NCBI GenBank assembly: GCA_947476925.1
Contig: CANJSF010000015.1
Coordinates: 1 to 64,000, forward strand
Length of the DNA stretch: 64,000 nucleotides
Direction: 5' to 3'
Origin: Rhodospirillaceae bacterium
Lineage (GTDB): Bacteria > Pseudomonadota > Alphaproteobacteria > Rhodospirillales > Rhodospirillaceae
Numbering within the stretch: position 1 is the stretch's first letter; each line of letters opens with the position of its first letter. Position numbers and translations under genes: made by a program. The notes beneath the pieces were generated by a model. It had not been told where the DNA came from. It did no database searches and worked only from the letters and a program-made list of their open reading frames with translations. Positions 25,721-34,609 of the stretch are shown in pieces.

Positions 25721-25945
25721 ATGAATGGGGCGAGAGTTGGAGTCCCGCTTTCGACCGAAGCTCAAGTCACGCAAGTGCTGCAAAAGGCTAAGAAGGTAGG
25801 CGGTACCGTTTTGCACGATGCAGGCCCGATGTTCTGGGGCGGCTTCACGTCGTATTTTGCCGACCCTGACGGCCTCGCCTGGGAAGTCGCCTGTAATCCG
25901 TTCTGGAAGATCGACGCCAAAGGCAATATCAATTTGCCAAAATAA
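25721..25945 (+). pseudogene. C-terminal half of a VOC protein (remnant)
   Basis: This 74-codon frame encodes only the second half of a single-domain VOC protein: STEAQVTQVLQKAKKVGGTV, FWGGFTSYFADPDGLAWEVACNPFW and a short tail. DPDG followed by WEVA is the classic final strand with the metal-ligand Glu. The first half, with the other metal ligand, is missing: the preceding gene ends only 28 nt upstream and no homologous N-terminus is found in any frame there. It is therefore a truncated relic, or less likely a half-module that dimerises. Confidence 0.7.
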
Positions 25946-25968
25946 CTTTGATGTGTGTTGGATCGCAG

Positions 25969-26925
25969 ATGTCAGAAACATTTCTGAAGCGCACCACGTT
26001 GATCGTCGAAGATGTTCGACGATCCATCGCATTCTATCGTGATGTACTGGGCATGGCGCTTTACTACGACCAACCCATGACGGTCGGTGGCAAAGTCATC
26101 CCCGCAGGCGTGCCTGGCGCAACCGTCCATCTCGCGATCATGGAAGGCAACCACAAAGAAGTTGCCAAAATCGGCCTTTTGCAATGGCAGAACCCACCGC
26201 TTGATACGGCCCAAACCCCGTACCGTAAACGTATGGGAATTGGGGACATTGTTATTGTTTCTGAAACGCCAGACCTGAATGGACTCTACGCGCGTCTGAA
26301 AAAATCACCCGATTGCCACATTCATTGCCACCCGCACGATTGGTCGGTGCCCACGCCCAATGGCCAGGGGCAAATCGAAATGACCACGCTGGCGTTTTTC
26401 GATCCTGATGGCTTCTTCTTTGAGGTTAATCATAAACGCAACATGCCCAATGTGGCTCAGTTCGCGATCCGTCGCACAACACTGATTGTGCGCGATATTG
26501 ATGCCAGTCTGGATTTCTATCGCCGCGTCATGGGCATGGAGATGTGGTACGATCAAACCATGACCGTTGGTGGTCAGGTGCTGCCAGCCGGTCAGCCCGG
26601 AGCAAAAGTGCGCGTTGCGATTCTGAAAGGCAATGATGCCGTGGTCGGGATGCTGGGCATCATGGCGTTTCTTGATCCGCCCATCGACATTCCGCCGCTG
26701 CCCAAACGCCCCTTGCAAATTCGCGACCCGATTTTTGTCGCCGGCGCCAAGGATGTGAACGAGATTCACAAGCGCATGTTGGGCGCGCCAGCGCATATTG
26801 TTTGCCCGCCCAGCGATGACAGTGCGCCAGCGGCTGATGGCTCCACACTGAAACTCACCACCATGAGCTTCTTCGACCCCGATGGTTATTTTTACGAGCT
26901 TAACACGCGACAGGTTGTCAAATAA
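25969..26925 (+). CDS. Double-domain VOC protein (RTT type), copy 1
   Basis: This 318-residue protein consists of two VOC domains, each starting with an RTTLIV strand: LKRTTLIVEDVRRSIAFYRDVLGM and IRRTTLIVRDIDASLDFYRRVMGM. Each ends with a FFDPDGFFFEVN-type strand. Arg-Thr-Thr replaces the His usual in metal-dependent VOC enzymes, while the final Glu is kept. I chose ATG at 25969 because the adjacent paralogue begins in the same position relative to RTTLIV; starts at 25948 and 25951 are possible. It overlaps the next gene by one base (TAATG). Confidence 0.83.
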   Translation: MSETFLKRTTLIVEDVRRSIAFYRDVLGMALYYDQPMTVGGKVIPAGVPGATVHLAIMEGNHKEVAKIGLLQWQNPPLDTAQTPYRKRMGIGDIVIVSETPDLNGLYARLKKSPDCHIHCHPHDWSVPTPNGQGQIEMTTLAFFDPDGFFFEVNHKRNMPNVAQFAIRRTTLIVRDIDASLDFYRRVMGMEMWYDQTMTVGGQVLPAGQPGAKVRVAILKGNDAVVGMLGIMAFLDPPIDIPPLPKRPLQIRDPIFVAGAKDVNEIHKRMLGAPAHIVCPPSDDSAPAADGSTLKLTTMSFFDPDGYFYELNTRQVVK

Positions 26926-27869
26926 TGGCTCAGGTCACAATCAAACGCACGACGCTCATTGTGCGCAATGCCGAGCACATGATGCGCTTTTATCGCGATG
27001 TGCTGGGCTGGCGTGTGGGCTATCAATCCAACATGAAACTCTCAGGCGGGATTATTCCCGGCGGCAAGCCCGGTGACGAAGTCAAACTCATCATTATGGA
27101 AGGCGCCGACAAGGAGATCGGTAAAATTGGTTTGCTGGAATGGGTCAGCCCTCGATTGCCCGACCCAGGCCCGCCGACACATCGGTTAGGCATTGGCAAC
27201 GTCGTGCTCGTGGCTGATGTTCCGAATATGACCGAGTTGGTAAAAAAGATCGACGCCTTCCCCGGCGCGAAAGTGCACTTCCAGCCCAAGGACGGAACAT
27301 TCCCCGACCCTCGCGGGGCCGGCGTGATTGAATTTTCGCAAATGGCGTTCTTCGACCCCGAGGGCTATTTTTACGAAACTTATTTCCGCTATAACCGACC
27401 AAACCCCCAAAAATTCCTCATTCGCCGCACCACTTGCATTGTGCGTGATATCGACCGGACTCTCGGCTTTTACAGCAACACGCTTGGTTTGCCGAAAATC
27501 CAAGATTCGACGATGGAGATTGAAGGCATGCTGGCCGCGGGCAAGGCCGGAGACACAGTTCGCTTCGCTGTTTGCAAAGCCCAACACGATTACATTGGCA
27601 TGGCGGCGTGTTTGCAGTTCATCAAAGACCCGCTGCCCGATCCGGGAGAAGCCACGTGGAATTATGGTATTGGCCGTGCGTTATTTGTTGCCGGTACAGA
27701 TGATGCGCAAGGGTTGTTTGCCGGCATCGCGGCCAGCGGCGTAAAAGTGACGCGCGATGTTTTTGACCGCACTGTTCCCAAAAGCGGTGGGACCGGGGAA
27801 ACAAAAATGCGTTCCATGGGGTTTCATGATCCCGATGGCTTTGTGTGGGAAGTCAACCAACGGCTTTAG
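26925..27869 (+). CDS. Double-domain VOC protein (RTT type), copy 2
   Basis: This 314-residue paralogue of the preceding protein has VOC domains beginning IKRTTLIVRNAEHMMRFYRDVLGW and IRRTTCIVRDIDRTLGFYSNTLGL. They end in FFDPEGYFYETYF and FHDPDGFVWEVNQRL. It was clearly made by tandem duplication of the upstream gene, and each gene by an internal domain duplication. Its stop overlaps the stop of the converging MFS gene. It is probably a lyase, isomerase or ligand-binding protein acting with the FAD oxidase and acyl-CoA dehydrogenase of this operon. The substrate is unknown. Confidence 0.83.
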   Translation: MAQVTIKRTTLIVRNAEHMMRFYRDVLGWRVGYQSNMKLSGGIIPGGKPGDEVKLIIMEGADKEIGKIGLLEWVSPRLPDPGPPTHRLGIGNVVLVADVPNMTELVKKIDAFPGAKVHFQPKDGTFPDPRGAGVIEFSQMAFFDPEGYFYETYFRYNRPNPQKFLIRRTTCIVRDIDRTLGFYSNTLGLPKIQDSTMEIEGMLAAGKAGDTVRFAVCKAQHDYIGMAACLQFIKDPLPDPGEATWNYGIGRALFVAGTDDAQGLFAGIAASGVKVTRDVFDRTVPKSGGTGETKMRSMGFHDPDGFVWEVNQRL

Positions 27870-29122
27870 GTGCCGGGCTGCACAGGCCCCTGCGGGTTGC
27901 GAATAAAAAGTGTCAGCGCGGCAGCGGTCGCCGTCAGTGCGCCGGCGGCGAACAGGGGCCCTTCAAAGCCAAATTTGCTTGCCAAGGTGCCGAGCACTAG
28001 CGCGCCAATGGCAGGCCCGGCGCGCGTGATAGTGTACCATACACTTAATGATCGCCCGCGCATGGCGTCATCAACCACGGTTTGTGTCAACGACTGCGAC
28101 CCGACGCCAACCATGACCCCGAAGAATGCGGAGACGGCTAAAACGACAATGGCGACATAATACAACTCGGCATCCATCAGCGAAAACACAGCCAAGCAAA
28201 TTCCGCTCATCACCATAGCACCGATCACCAAACGACTAAGTCCATCGGCGGTGGGGCGTTGAGCCAAAATCAGCCCGCCCAAAATCGCGCCCACTCCTTG
28301 TGCGGCCGTAAGGGCAGCGAGCCCGCCAGCGCCGCGATTGAAGACAGTATCTGCAATCCCAGCCATCAAATCGCCGATCGGCCACGTGAGCGTGCTTGCG
28401 ATGCCTACGGTCGGGATAAACCAGCCGAGCAAAGGGTGTTTCAACGTGTAGCGCCATCCGGCCGCCATATCGTTAAACATCCCGGCCCACGCCGCACCGC
28501 GACGAATGGCGATGCCGTGTGCAGGAAGATCGAGCGAGGCCAACGCGCTGATCACGCCGATATAACTGCAGGCATTCAAAGCAAAACTCCAGCCGACGCC
28601 GACCGAGGTAATGATCAAGCCGCCAACAGCGGGACCTAAAATGCGCGCTGTGTTGAAGATGAGCGAGGTAATCGCCACAGCATTGCCGACGCGCTCTTTG
28701 GGCAGCATCATTGGCACCAGCACTAATCGCGCCGTTTGAATTAGGGGCTGGACGACACCTGCACAAAGCTGAAGCAGAAAAATCAACATGGGCGTGATGT
28801 GCCCGGTAATCGTCAGTGCCGCCAAGGCTGCGGCTTGGAGCAATGCAAAAAATTGCCCAAAGACGGCAATTTTGCGCCGGTCAAACCGGTCGGCAATCAC
28901 GCCGGTGATGGGGGCCAAAACGATAACAGGAATAAATTCCGCCATGGCGACCGCGCCCAACCATGCGCCCGACTTGGTCAGTTCCCACGTGAGATACCCC
29001 ACTGCCAGGCGTTGGACCCACGTGCCAAGCAACGACACGGCGTTTCCGGCAGTGAAGATACGGAAATTGCGATTACGAAGGGTGTCGCGGACGGCGGAAA
29101 AATTAACGTCAAACCGAGCCAT
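27866..29122 (-). CDS. MFS transporter (MFS_3/EntS-like)
   Basis: This 418-residue, twelve-helix permease has RNFRIFTAGNAVSLLGTWVQRLAVGYLTWELT at the N-terminus and VIADRFDRRKIAVFGQ (motif A) in the first loop, typical of the enterobactin-exporter-like MFS_3 group. It likely exports a small molecule. The C-terminus is cytoplasmic and short. It converges on the double-VOC gene with a 4-nt overlap and has its own 71-nt gap to the upstream GNAT gene. Confidence 0.85.
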   Translation of the reverse strand: MARFDVNFSAVRDTLRNRNFRIFTAGNAVSLLGTWVQRLAVGYLTWELTKSGAWLGAVAMAEFIPVIVLAPITGVIADRFDRRKIAVFGQFFALLQAAALAALTITGHITPMLIFLLQLCAGVVQPLIQTARLVLVPMMLPKERVGNAVAITSLIFNTARILGPAVGGLIITSVGVGWSFALNACSYIGVISALASLDLPAHGIAIRRGAAWAGMFNDMAAGWRYTLKHPLLGWFIPTVGIASTLTWPIGDLMAGIADTVFNRGAGGLAALTAAQGVGAILGGLILAQRPTADGLSRLVIGAMVMSGICLAVFSLMDAELYYVAIVVLAVSAFFGVMVGVGSQSLTQTVVDDAMRGRSLSVWYTITRAGPAIGALVLGTLASKFGFEGPLFAAGALTATAAALTLFIRNPQGPVQPGT

Positions 29123-29193
29123 GGGCCGGGTTATAGCGCAAGAGGCTCCACTGCGCCCAAAATATTTGTGTCATGATTCGGATTACGAGCACG

Positions 29194-29655
29194 CTACAAC
29201 GAAAGCTTAAATCCCGCATGAGATTTGGCAAAGCCCAATCGCTTATAGAAGCGGTGGGCGTCCGTTCGCTTTGTATCTGATGTTAATTGCACCATGGCGC
29301 AGCCCTTGCTTCGCGCGCGTTCAATTGCCCAGTGGATGAGAATCGAACCCAGGCCTTGACCGCGCCGGGGGCTCGCAATGCGAACCGCTTCAATCTCGCA
29401 GCGCGTCGCACCTTTACGTGACAGCCCTGGAATAAATGTCAGTTGAAAACTGCCGACGATCTCCGCTTTGTCTTCAATAACCCACAGTTCGTTATTTGGA
29501 TCGGTGCTGATCGCAGCAAAGGCTTTGAGATATGATTCGCGATGCTCGTCGAAAGGAGGATTGCGCGCCGCGCCCAGTATATCATCGGCCAGCATGGCCA
29601 CGATCACAGCAACGTCGCTGGACTCAGCACGTCGGAACGTCAGATTCTCGCTCAC
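29194..29655 (-). CDS. GNAT family N-acetyltransferase
   Basis: This 153-residue protein has the acetyl-CoA binding motif IASPRRGQGLGSILIHWAIERARSKGC (R/Q-x-x-G-x-G/A) and the C-terminal DAHRFYKRLGFAKSHAGFKLSL typical of GNATs that act on small amines. The acceptor is unknown. The start overlaps the nitrilase-like gene stop by ATGA, so it is co-translated with the exported nitrilase homologue and TRAP receptor. Confidence 0.88.
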   Translation of the reverse strand: MSENLTFRRAESSDVAVIVAMLADDILGAARNPPFDEHRESYLKAFAAISTDPNNELWVIEDKAEIVGSFQLTFIPGLSRKGATRCEIEAVRIASPRRGQGLGSILIHWAIERARSKGCAMVQLTSDTKRTDAHRFYKRLGFAKSHAGFKLSL

Positions 29656-30830
29656 GCTCCGGGTGCCTTGATAATTCCGCGGGCCAGCATGTCTTCAATC
29701 ACGCGCGCTTTAATGGCGTCGAAGTCTTTGGCGCTTTGCAGCGGAGTTTTAGCAAAGGCGTCAACCGGAAAGAACTTCGCCGTGTCATATCCCAGCTTGT
29801 GAACGGGCACTTGGAGTTCCGACAGCCAATTTTGCGAATTTGGTTTTGTGCGGGCGGTGCGTAGGGCGTCGATATCAATCATTGCGGTGATAAAGCCTTC
29901 CCCGCCATCGGTCGCGGTTGCCAGCGCTTTGCCCGTATAGTCTACAATCTCAGACGGAATTCGCGGCTCAAGCGGCGCGTTTACATCTTCGCCAACCGGC
30001 CCCAAGTTCGAGAGCATCACATAAGCCATATTCTCATAGGCTCGCACGCGGCGAATTTGGTTGCGAATGTCAGGTGTTTGTACGCCGGTAGGCGCGGGCG
30101 ATGCCGTGTGATTAAGAAAAACCTCAGCGCCGTTGAACACAAAACTGCGCGCCATTTCGGGCCAGTTGACATCCAATGCGATGATCGAAGCCAGGCGACC
30201 AATCTCGGTATCGGCCACGGGGAACACGGACTCTGGGCCCATCTTGTCAAGCCATTCGGTCCACACATCGCTGGGGCGGCTTTTGGTTGTGAGATCATAG
30301 AGCTTGCGGTAGTTCAAAACGACATTGCCGGATGGCCCCACGATGACGCCCGATAAAAAATACCGATCAGGAAACTGCGGAATGATTTCGGTGGTGTTGA
30401 AGCCGACATAAGCTTTTGCCTTTTGCGCGGCTTTGGCGATGCGGTCGGTTTCTTTGCCCGGCACGCGCAGCGATGCGTTCATCCAGTCTTTCACCCCTGG
30501 TCCGCCCTCAGCGGCCTGTAGGCAGAACTCGGAAAACGAGTACAGCTTGGCACCCACTTCATCGGCACCTCGCTCGATAAAATGCACGACCCTGTCGAGA
30601 TTGGCTGTCAGCGCATCGGCGCGAAACTTTCCGGCCTTATCGAATGTCGGAATCACACGCGTTTGAACGCAAGCCGCCTTATAGGGCTCGATCTTCTTGC
30701 CGCTCGCACCCAAAGATTTTACGACTTTCGGTGCGCCGACTTCCTCGGCCTGTACGGAAGAGACCAGCGCCCTGCCGGCGCTCAGAGCTGCAGTCGCCTT
30801 TAACACGTCGCGGCGGGTTGAGTCGGTCAT
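29652..30830 (-). CDS. Exported nitrilase-superfamily protein lacking the catalytic Cys
   Basis: This 392-residue protein opens with a classic Tat signal (STRRDVLKATAALSAG, cleavage near VQA). The nitrilase fold follows, with the general-base Glu101 (SFSEFCLQ) and Lys176 (LNYRKLYDL) kept. The nucleophile position, normally I-C-Y-D in ICYDxxFPE, reads IALDVNWPEMAR, so Cys is Ala218. Without it, amide or nitrile hydrolysis by the known mechanism is impossible. A binding or scaffolding role is likely. It overlaps the TRAP receptor stop by 4 nt, which suggests a role with that transporter. Confidence 0.85.
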   Translation of the reverse strand: MTDSTRRDVLKATAALSAGRALVSSVQAEEVGAPKVVKSLGASGKKIEPYKAACVQTRVIPTFDKAGKFRADALTANLDRVVHFIERGADEVGAKLYSFSEFCLQAAEGGPGVKDWMNASLRVPGKETDRIAKAAQKAKAYVGFNTTEIIPQFPDRYFLSGVIVGPSGNVVLNYRKLYDLTTKSRPSDVWTEWLDKMGPESVFPVADTEIGRLASIIALDVNWPEMARSFVFNGAEVFLNHTASPAPTGVQTPDIRNQIRRVRAYENMAYVMLSNLGPVGEDVNAPLEPRIPSEIVDYTGKALATATDGGEGFITAMIDIDALRTARTKPNSQNWLSELQVPVHKLGYDTAKFFPVDAFAKTPLQSAKDFDAIKARVIEDMLARGIIKAPGA

Positions 30831-31858
30831 TGTCTGGTCTCCACATTAATGTTGCGCTCGGCAAAAGCGCGTTTGCCAGCCAGGACGCGATCGTAAAGCT
30901 CCTGGGAACGCCCGCCAGCTTGCGCAATTAATTCGCGATAAACACGGGAAGTGGCATCTTTCCATCGCGCGCGCGCGTCGGGCGATAATTCGTAGCCAAC
31001 CACTTTCCCAGCCTGCATAGCAATGGCCATTTCGCGCACACTATCGGCTCGAATACCGGCGCGGGTTACTGTAACAGCCGGGTACCCTTGATCAATCAGC
31101 TGCTGCTGAGCGGACGTCAGCGTATCCCACCATTTTGCACTGCTAAGAATGGCCAGCATCGACGTGGTGTGGCGCGTGAAGGTATAGTTGGGGGCGTCAC
31201 GGTTGGTGCCGGTCATTAAGTATATCAAATCGTTGGTTTCTCCCGCATCAATCAACCCTGTTTGCAAACCGGTCACAATGTCCGTCATGGGTATCTGAAT
31301 CATGTCAGCGCCAAGGCTGCGCGCGATTACTTGCGATGCCGGGTCAATCAGCGCTCGAAAGCGCACGTTTTTTAACTGGTCGGGCTCGTGCAAAGGCTTA
31401 CGCCCATAAATCCCGTGCCAAACCTGTCCATAGTGGCGCAAGCCCACCATCCCATGCTGTCGCAACAAATCATTGAGCATCGGGATCAGAAAATTATCAT
31501 AGACGAAATCAACCTCGTCCCAGGTGTCGAACAGGAAGGGCGCATTCAATAGCGTAAATTCTGGGATTGCTGTGGCAATGGACGCATAGCCAACGCCCAC
31601 AAGCTGTACACGTTCGCGGCGCAGGGCGTTGAAAATGGTTTCGTCGGCTCCAAGTTCGCCGTGGGCTAAGACCTTCACGTCAAACGGCGCACCGGGCGCA
31701 TTTTTCAATGCCTCTCCCCAGCCATAGTAATAGCCATCCGAGGCTAAAATCGGCATTGAGAATGCCGCAATGGTCGCTGGAATTTTATTCTCAGCCGAAA
31801 AGCACGGCACTGCGGAGCAAAGTGCTGCCGCAACCGCGAAACGAAGACCCCACCGCAT
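30827..31858 (-). CDS. TRAP transporter solute-binding protein (DctP family)
   Basis: This 343-residue periplasmic receptor has a Sec signal of about 21 residues (LRFAVAAALCSAVPCFSA). It keeps the DctP pattern: VRFRALIDPASQVIARSLGADMIQIP carries the conserved Arg that binds the carboxylate of ligands, and VTGLQTGLIDAGETNDL follows. The permease subunits DctQ and DctM are not adjacent or anywhere in the window, so it is an orphan receptor. The ligand is probably an organic acid. It lies 10 nt after the double hydrolase gene. Confidence 0.88.
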   Translation of the reverse strand: MRWGLRFAVAAALCSAVPCFSAENKIPATIAAFSMPILASDGYYYGWGEALKNAPGAPFDVKVLAHGELGADETIFNALRRERVQLVGVGYASIATAIPEFTLLNAPFLFDTWDEVDFVYDNFLIPMLNDLLRQHGMVGLRHYGQVWHGIYGRKPLHEPDQLKNVRFRALIDPASQVIARSLGADMIQIPMTDIVTGLQTGLIDAGETNDLIYLMTGTNRDAPNYTFTRHTTSMLAILSSAKWWDTLTSAQQQLIDQGYPAVTVTRAGIRADSVREMAIAMQAGKVVGYELSPDARARWKDATSRVYRELIAQAGGRSQELYDRVLAGKRAFAERNINVETRQ

Positions 31859-31868
31859 CGTTGGGCTT

Positions 31869-33572
31869 TTAGTCTAGGGCAGCCAAGAACGCAGCGGCCC
31901 GTTCCTCTACCTTGGCCAGGCGTTGAAGTGTTGTGCCAGATTTCAATCTCTTCGCTGCCAATTCAGCCTGCGCATACCTCGCATCATCGGGCACCGTGCA
32001 AACGATGGTCGGTGCGGTAATGGCTGGTAAAAGGCCCGCCACATCGACATCGAGCGCCGCCATGATCGGGTCGGCGTAATGGTCCCACTGCTTGAGAGTA
32101 TCAACAACACGCCCATGCAAACGCGGGCCACCCATGCGGGGTTTGATTTTGCGAATGGCGGAAACGCTGCCATCATACCATGGCCACTGTGCCTCTTGAT
32201 CGCGGATCATGTGGAAGCATTTATGTAAATGCGAACCGTCGCGGGTGGGGCGCAAGTCTGGGCAATAATTCACCTTCATTTCGGTGCGCTGGTCGTTGTC
32301 GGCAACCATGACGGCGTCGAGGATTAACTTGTGTACTAGCGCGGCATGTGAGGCCGCAAAGCAAACGGCGTGTGCCGTACTCATGCCTTCGGCAATTAAA
32401 TCGACTTGCCCCAAGCCCAGCGACTCAATCGTGCGAGCAATGGTATCGGCATAAGCTTGCGGGGTAGGCTGTGACAGCGGGCTTGATTCGCAGCACCCTG
32501 GCACATCGATGCCATACACAGGCCGGTCTTGCGCGAGCGCCAACAACAAGTGCTCGTCTTGTCGGGCAGCGCCAGGCAGATCGGGCAGGAAAACAATCGG
32601 ACGCTTGTTGCCACCTCCCGCGCGGCGCACCAGCACTTGCCCGTGCGGGAAGTTGACATAACTATTGGTGGCGCGATCTTTCAGCGCTGGCAACTTCAAC
32701 GGGTCGGGTGGTGTGAAATTCGCAGCTCCCTTAAAATCGGCGAACTCATTGAAAATCGCGCGCAGCCTTGCTTTCCATTTGTCGCGATCTGGGGAAAGGC
32801 TTTCTTTTGTCACACCCGCAGGCAGCGGATCGGGCAGCGAGGCTAGATAAGCGTGCAGCACGTCGTCTTGCCGCGCCATCACGATGGTGCGGGCCTTAAG
32901 GGTGTTGATCACAGGCAGTGCCACGTACCGCATGGCGCCGGCATAGGCATCCGAGAAGTGAGGCCCCGCCATGAACAGATCCATGCTGTATTCGTGCAGA
33001 GCGTTCATATCCTTTGCGGGTATGGGCAGCCGCGCCTCTTTGGTTTTGGAAAACCAGGGGAACCAACGCTGGAAGTCGAGCACGCGCGTCCATTCTTCTG
33101 CCAGATGCCCACCCGATTCTGAAATCGTGAAGGGCTTCATGTAGCTCTCAATAAACGCTGGGTCTGCACCACCGGGCGGCAATGATAATCCATCAAGAAT
33201 TGCGACTGCGACCCGCTCAGGGTGTTTTGCTGCAAACGCCAACGTAATTTTTGAACTCGTGTGAAATCCGTAAACCGGGCAGCGCTCGACCCCGAAGGCT
33301 GCAATCGTTTCCGCCAGAGCAGTGCCGAAGTCGGGGATTTCAAGTGCCCGGCCGTGATCGAGCGGCGTGGAGTTGCCATAGCCCGGCGTGTCAATGGCGA
33401 TGACAGTGAACTGATCGGCAAACTCTTTCAGGAGTGGAGTATGCAGCACCGAGGAGCGCGGAGAATCATGCAGCAAAATAATCGGCGGGCCCGATCCGGC
33501 AATCCGGTAGTGAACCTGCCCACTCCCGACATTCAAGAAGCCCTTTTTGATCGTCGCGTCTTTAGCCGCCAT
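31869..33572 (-). CDS. Tandem double alpha/beta-hydrolase protein
   Basis: This 567-residue protein has two alpha/beta-hydrolase folds in series, about residues 10-270 and 310-560. Domain one has GSGPPIILLHDSPRSS and the oxyanion turn, but its nucleophile elbow reads YGFHTSSKI: the Ser of GxSxG is His and the last Gly is Ser. Domain two has LIAEGMSTAHAV, where Ser is kept and the last Gly is Ala. Only domain two looks able to act as a classical serine hydrolase. It heads an operon with TRAP receptor, nitrilase homologue and GNAT genes. Confidence 0.82.
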   Translation of the reverse strand: MAAKDATIKKGFLNVGSGQVHYRIAGSGPPIILLHDSPRSSVLHTPLLKEFADQFTVIAIDTPGYGNSTPLDHGRALEIPDFGTALAETIAAFGVERCPVYGFHTSSKITLAFAAKHPERVAVAILDGLSLPPGGADPAFIESYMKPFTISESGGHLAEEWTRVLDFQRWFPWFSKTKEARLPIPAKDMNALHEYSMDLFMAGPHFSDAYAGAMRYVALPVINTLKARTIVMARQDDVLHAYLASLPDPLPAGVTKESLSPDRDKWKARLRAIFNEFADFKGAANFTPPDPLKLPALKDRATNSYVNFPHGQVLVRRAGGGNKRPIVFLPDLPGAARQDEHLLLALAQDRPVYGIDVPGCCESSPLSQPTPQAYADTIARTIESLGLGQVDLIAEGMSTAHAVCFAASHAALVHKLILDAVMVADNDQRTEMKVNYCPDLRPTRDGSHLHKCFHMIRDQEAQWPWYDGSVSAIRKIKPRMGGPRLHGRVVDTLKQWDHYADPIMAALDVDVAGLLPAITAPTIVCTVPDDARYAQAELAAKRLKSGTTLQRLAKVEERAAAFLAALD

Positions 33573-33647
33573 GCATCCCCCACCGATGAAATAAGAGCGC
33601 TACCCTAGCGGGGCATCTCACCTTTCGCGACTCTAATATCAGGCCGT

Positions 33648-34505
33648 TTAATATTGCAGATCTGGGTCGTAGGTAGCATTGGCCAGAGGGGCCAGATGTG
33701 GCGGCAAAATCGGCCGGTGCGCGGGGTTCCAGTCGATGGGTGATTCTGTATCGGACCAGGCGGTTGTTAAGGGGCCGCCTTTGCAGCGAAACAGACCGAA
33801 AAGCCCTTTGCGCGTGCCGACAGGCCCATGTTCGATGTGCGGAGGCCGCCAAAAATAAGCGCCAGGTTTCAACGTTCCCATGGGCATCGAAATCTCGCCA
33901 TCCAGCAAAAATACTTCTTCGACCACCGGGTGCGTTTCAGTCCGACCATGGGTCATTTTTGCCGGATCATCGGGCCCGAATTGCAGCAACCACGTGCGGT
34001 CTCCCGTTTTCGGGTCTTCGCGCAGGAGCTTACGCCCGGCACCGTTTGCAGTCGCCGCAACCACCGGATCGCTGGGGTGGCCCCAGCTCATTTTTGTGCT
34101 TTCAATTTTTGCAATGAGCCGCGCGGGCTCGTACAGCCCCACTGGGGCATCGCCCACAACTGTGCGGTGGGTGCCCTCATGAAAGGTCATCACGCTGGCG
34201 CCCTTGGGGCTGTTCATACTCGGGCGCGGCATGCCCGCCGGCAAATAAGCATAGTCGCCTTTCACGTACGCGACGCTGCCCACCCACAACTCTCCGTCCA
34301 GCACATAGAACTCTTCATCGCTATCAAGATAATGATTCTCGGGCAAACTCCATCCGATGGGGTATTTGATAATTGCAGTGACAGCTTTGCTGTCAGGGTC
34401 GTACGATAAAGCTTTGGCGTCAGCCCCAGGGCGTGACGAACCGTCCCCCAGCGTTTTCCAAGGCAGCACTTGCGTTTGAATAAACTCGGTGTGTGGTCGT
34501 GCCAT
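33648..34505 (-). CDS. Bicupin protein (DUF4437-like)
   Basis: This 285-residue protein has two cupin domains. The first shows ENHYLDSDEEFYVLDGELWVG and KGDYAYLPAGMPRPS. The second shows GRTETHPVVEEVFLLDGEISMPMG and PGAYFWRPPHIEHGPVGTRKG. The metal-ligand pattern of His and Glu is complete in the second domain (THPVVEE, HIEHGP). Family members bind metal and may be dioxygenases or sugar isomerases; the substrate is unknown. Just ahead of its start is a long inverted repeat (34510-34580) that could control translation or transcription. Confidence 0.78.
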   Translation of the reverse strand: MARPHTEFIQTQVLPWKTLGDGSSRPGADAKALSYDPDSKAVTAIIKYPIGWSLPENHYLDSDEEFYVLDGELWVGSVAYVKGDYAYLPAGMPRPSMNSPKGASVMTFHEGTHRTVVGDAPVGLYEPARLIAKIESTKMSWGHPSDPVVAATANGAGRKLLREDPKTGDRTWLLQFGPDDPAKMTHGRTETHPVVEEVFLLDGEISMPMGTLKPGAYFWRPPHIEHGPVGTRKGLFGLFRCKGGPLTTAWSDTESPIDWNPAHRPILPPHLAPLANATYDPDLQY

Positions 34506-34509
34506 GCTG

Positions 34510-34580
34510 GTGGTCCAATTCTAACATTCGCCCCCCAATTCGGGTGGCGATCTTGCGAATACTAGAATCATCAGGACCAC
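34510..34580. repeat. Long nested inverted repeat ahead of the bicupin gene
   Basis: Reading inwards, the paired blocks are GTGGTCC with GGACCAC, ATTCTA with TAGAAT, and ATTCGC with GCGAAT, separated by short mismatched spacers, over 71 bases ending 5 nt from the bicupin start codon. On the minus strand it would lie in the 5' leader of that gene. It could be a translational control hairpin, an operator or a small mobile palindromic element. A related palindrome lies at 34610-34665. Confidence 0.5.
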
Positions 34581-34609
34581 TAGAAAACATAGTAATGTGG
34601 TGGCGCGTT

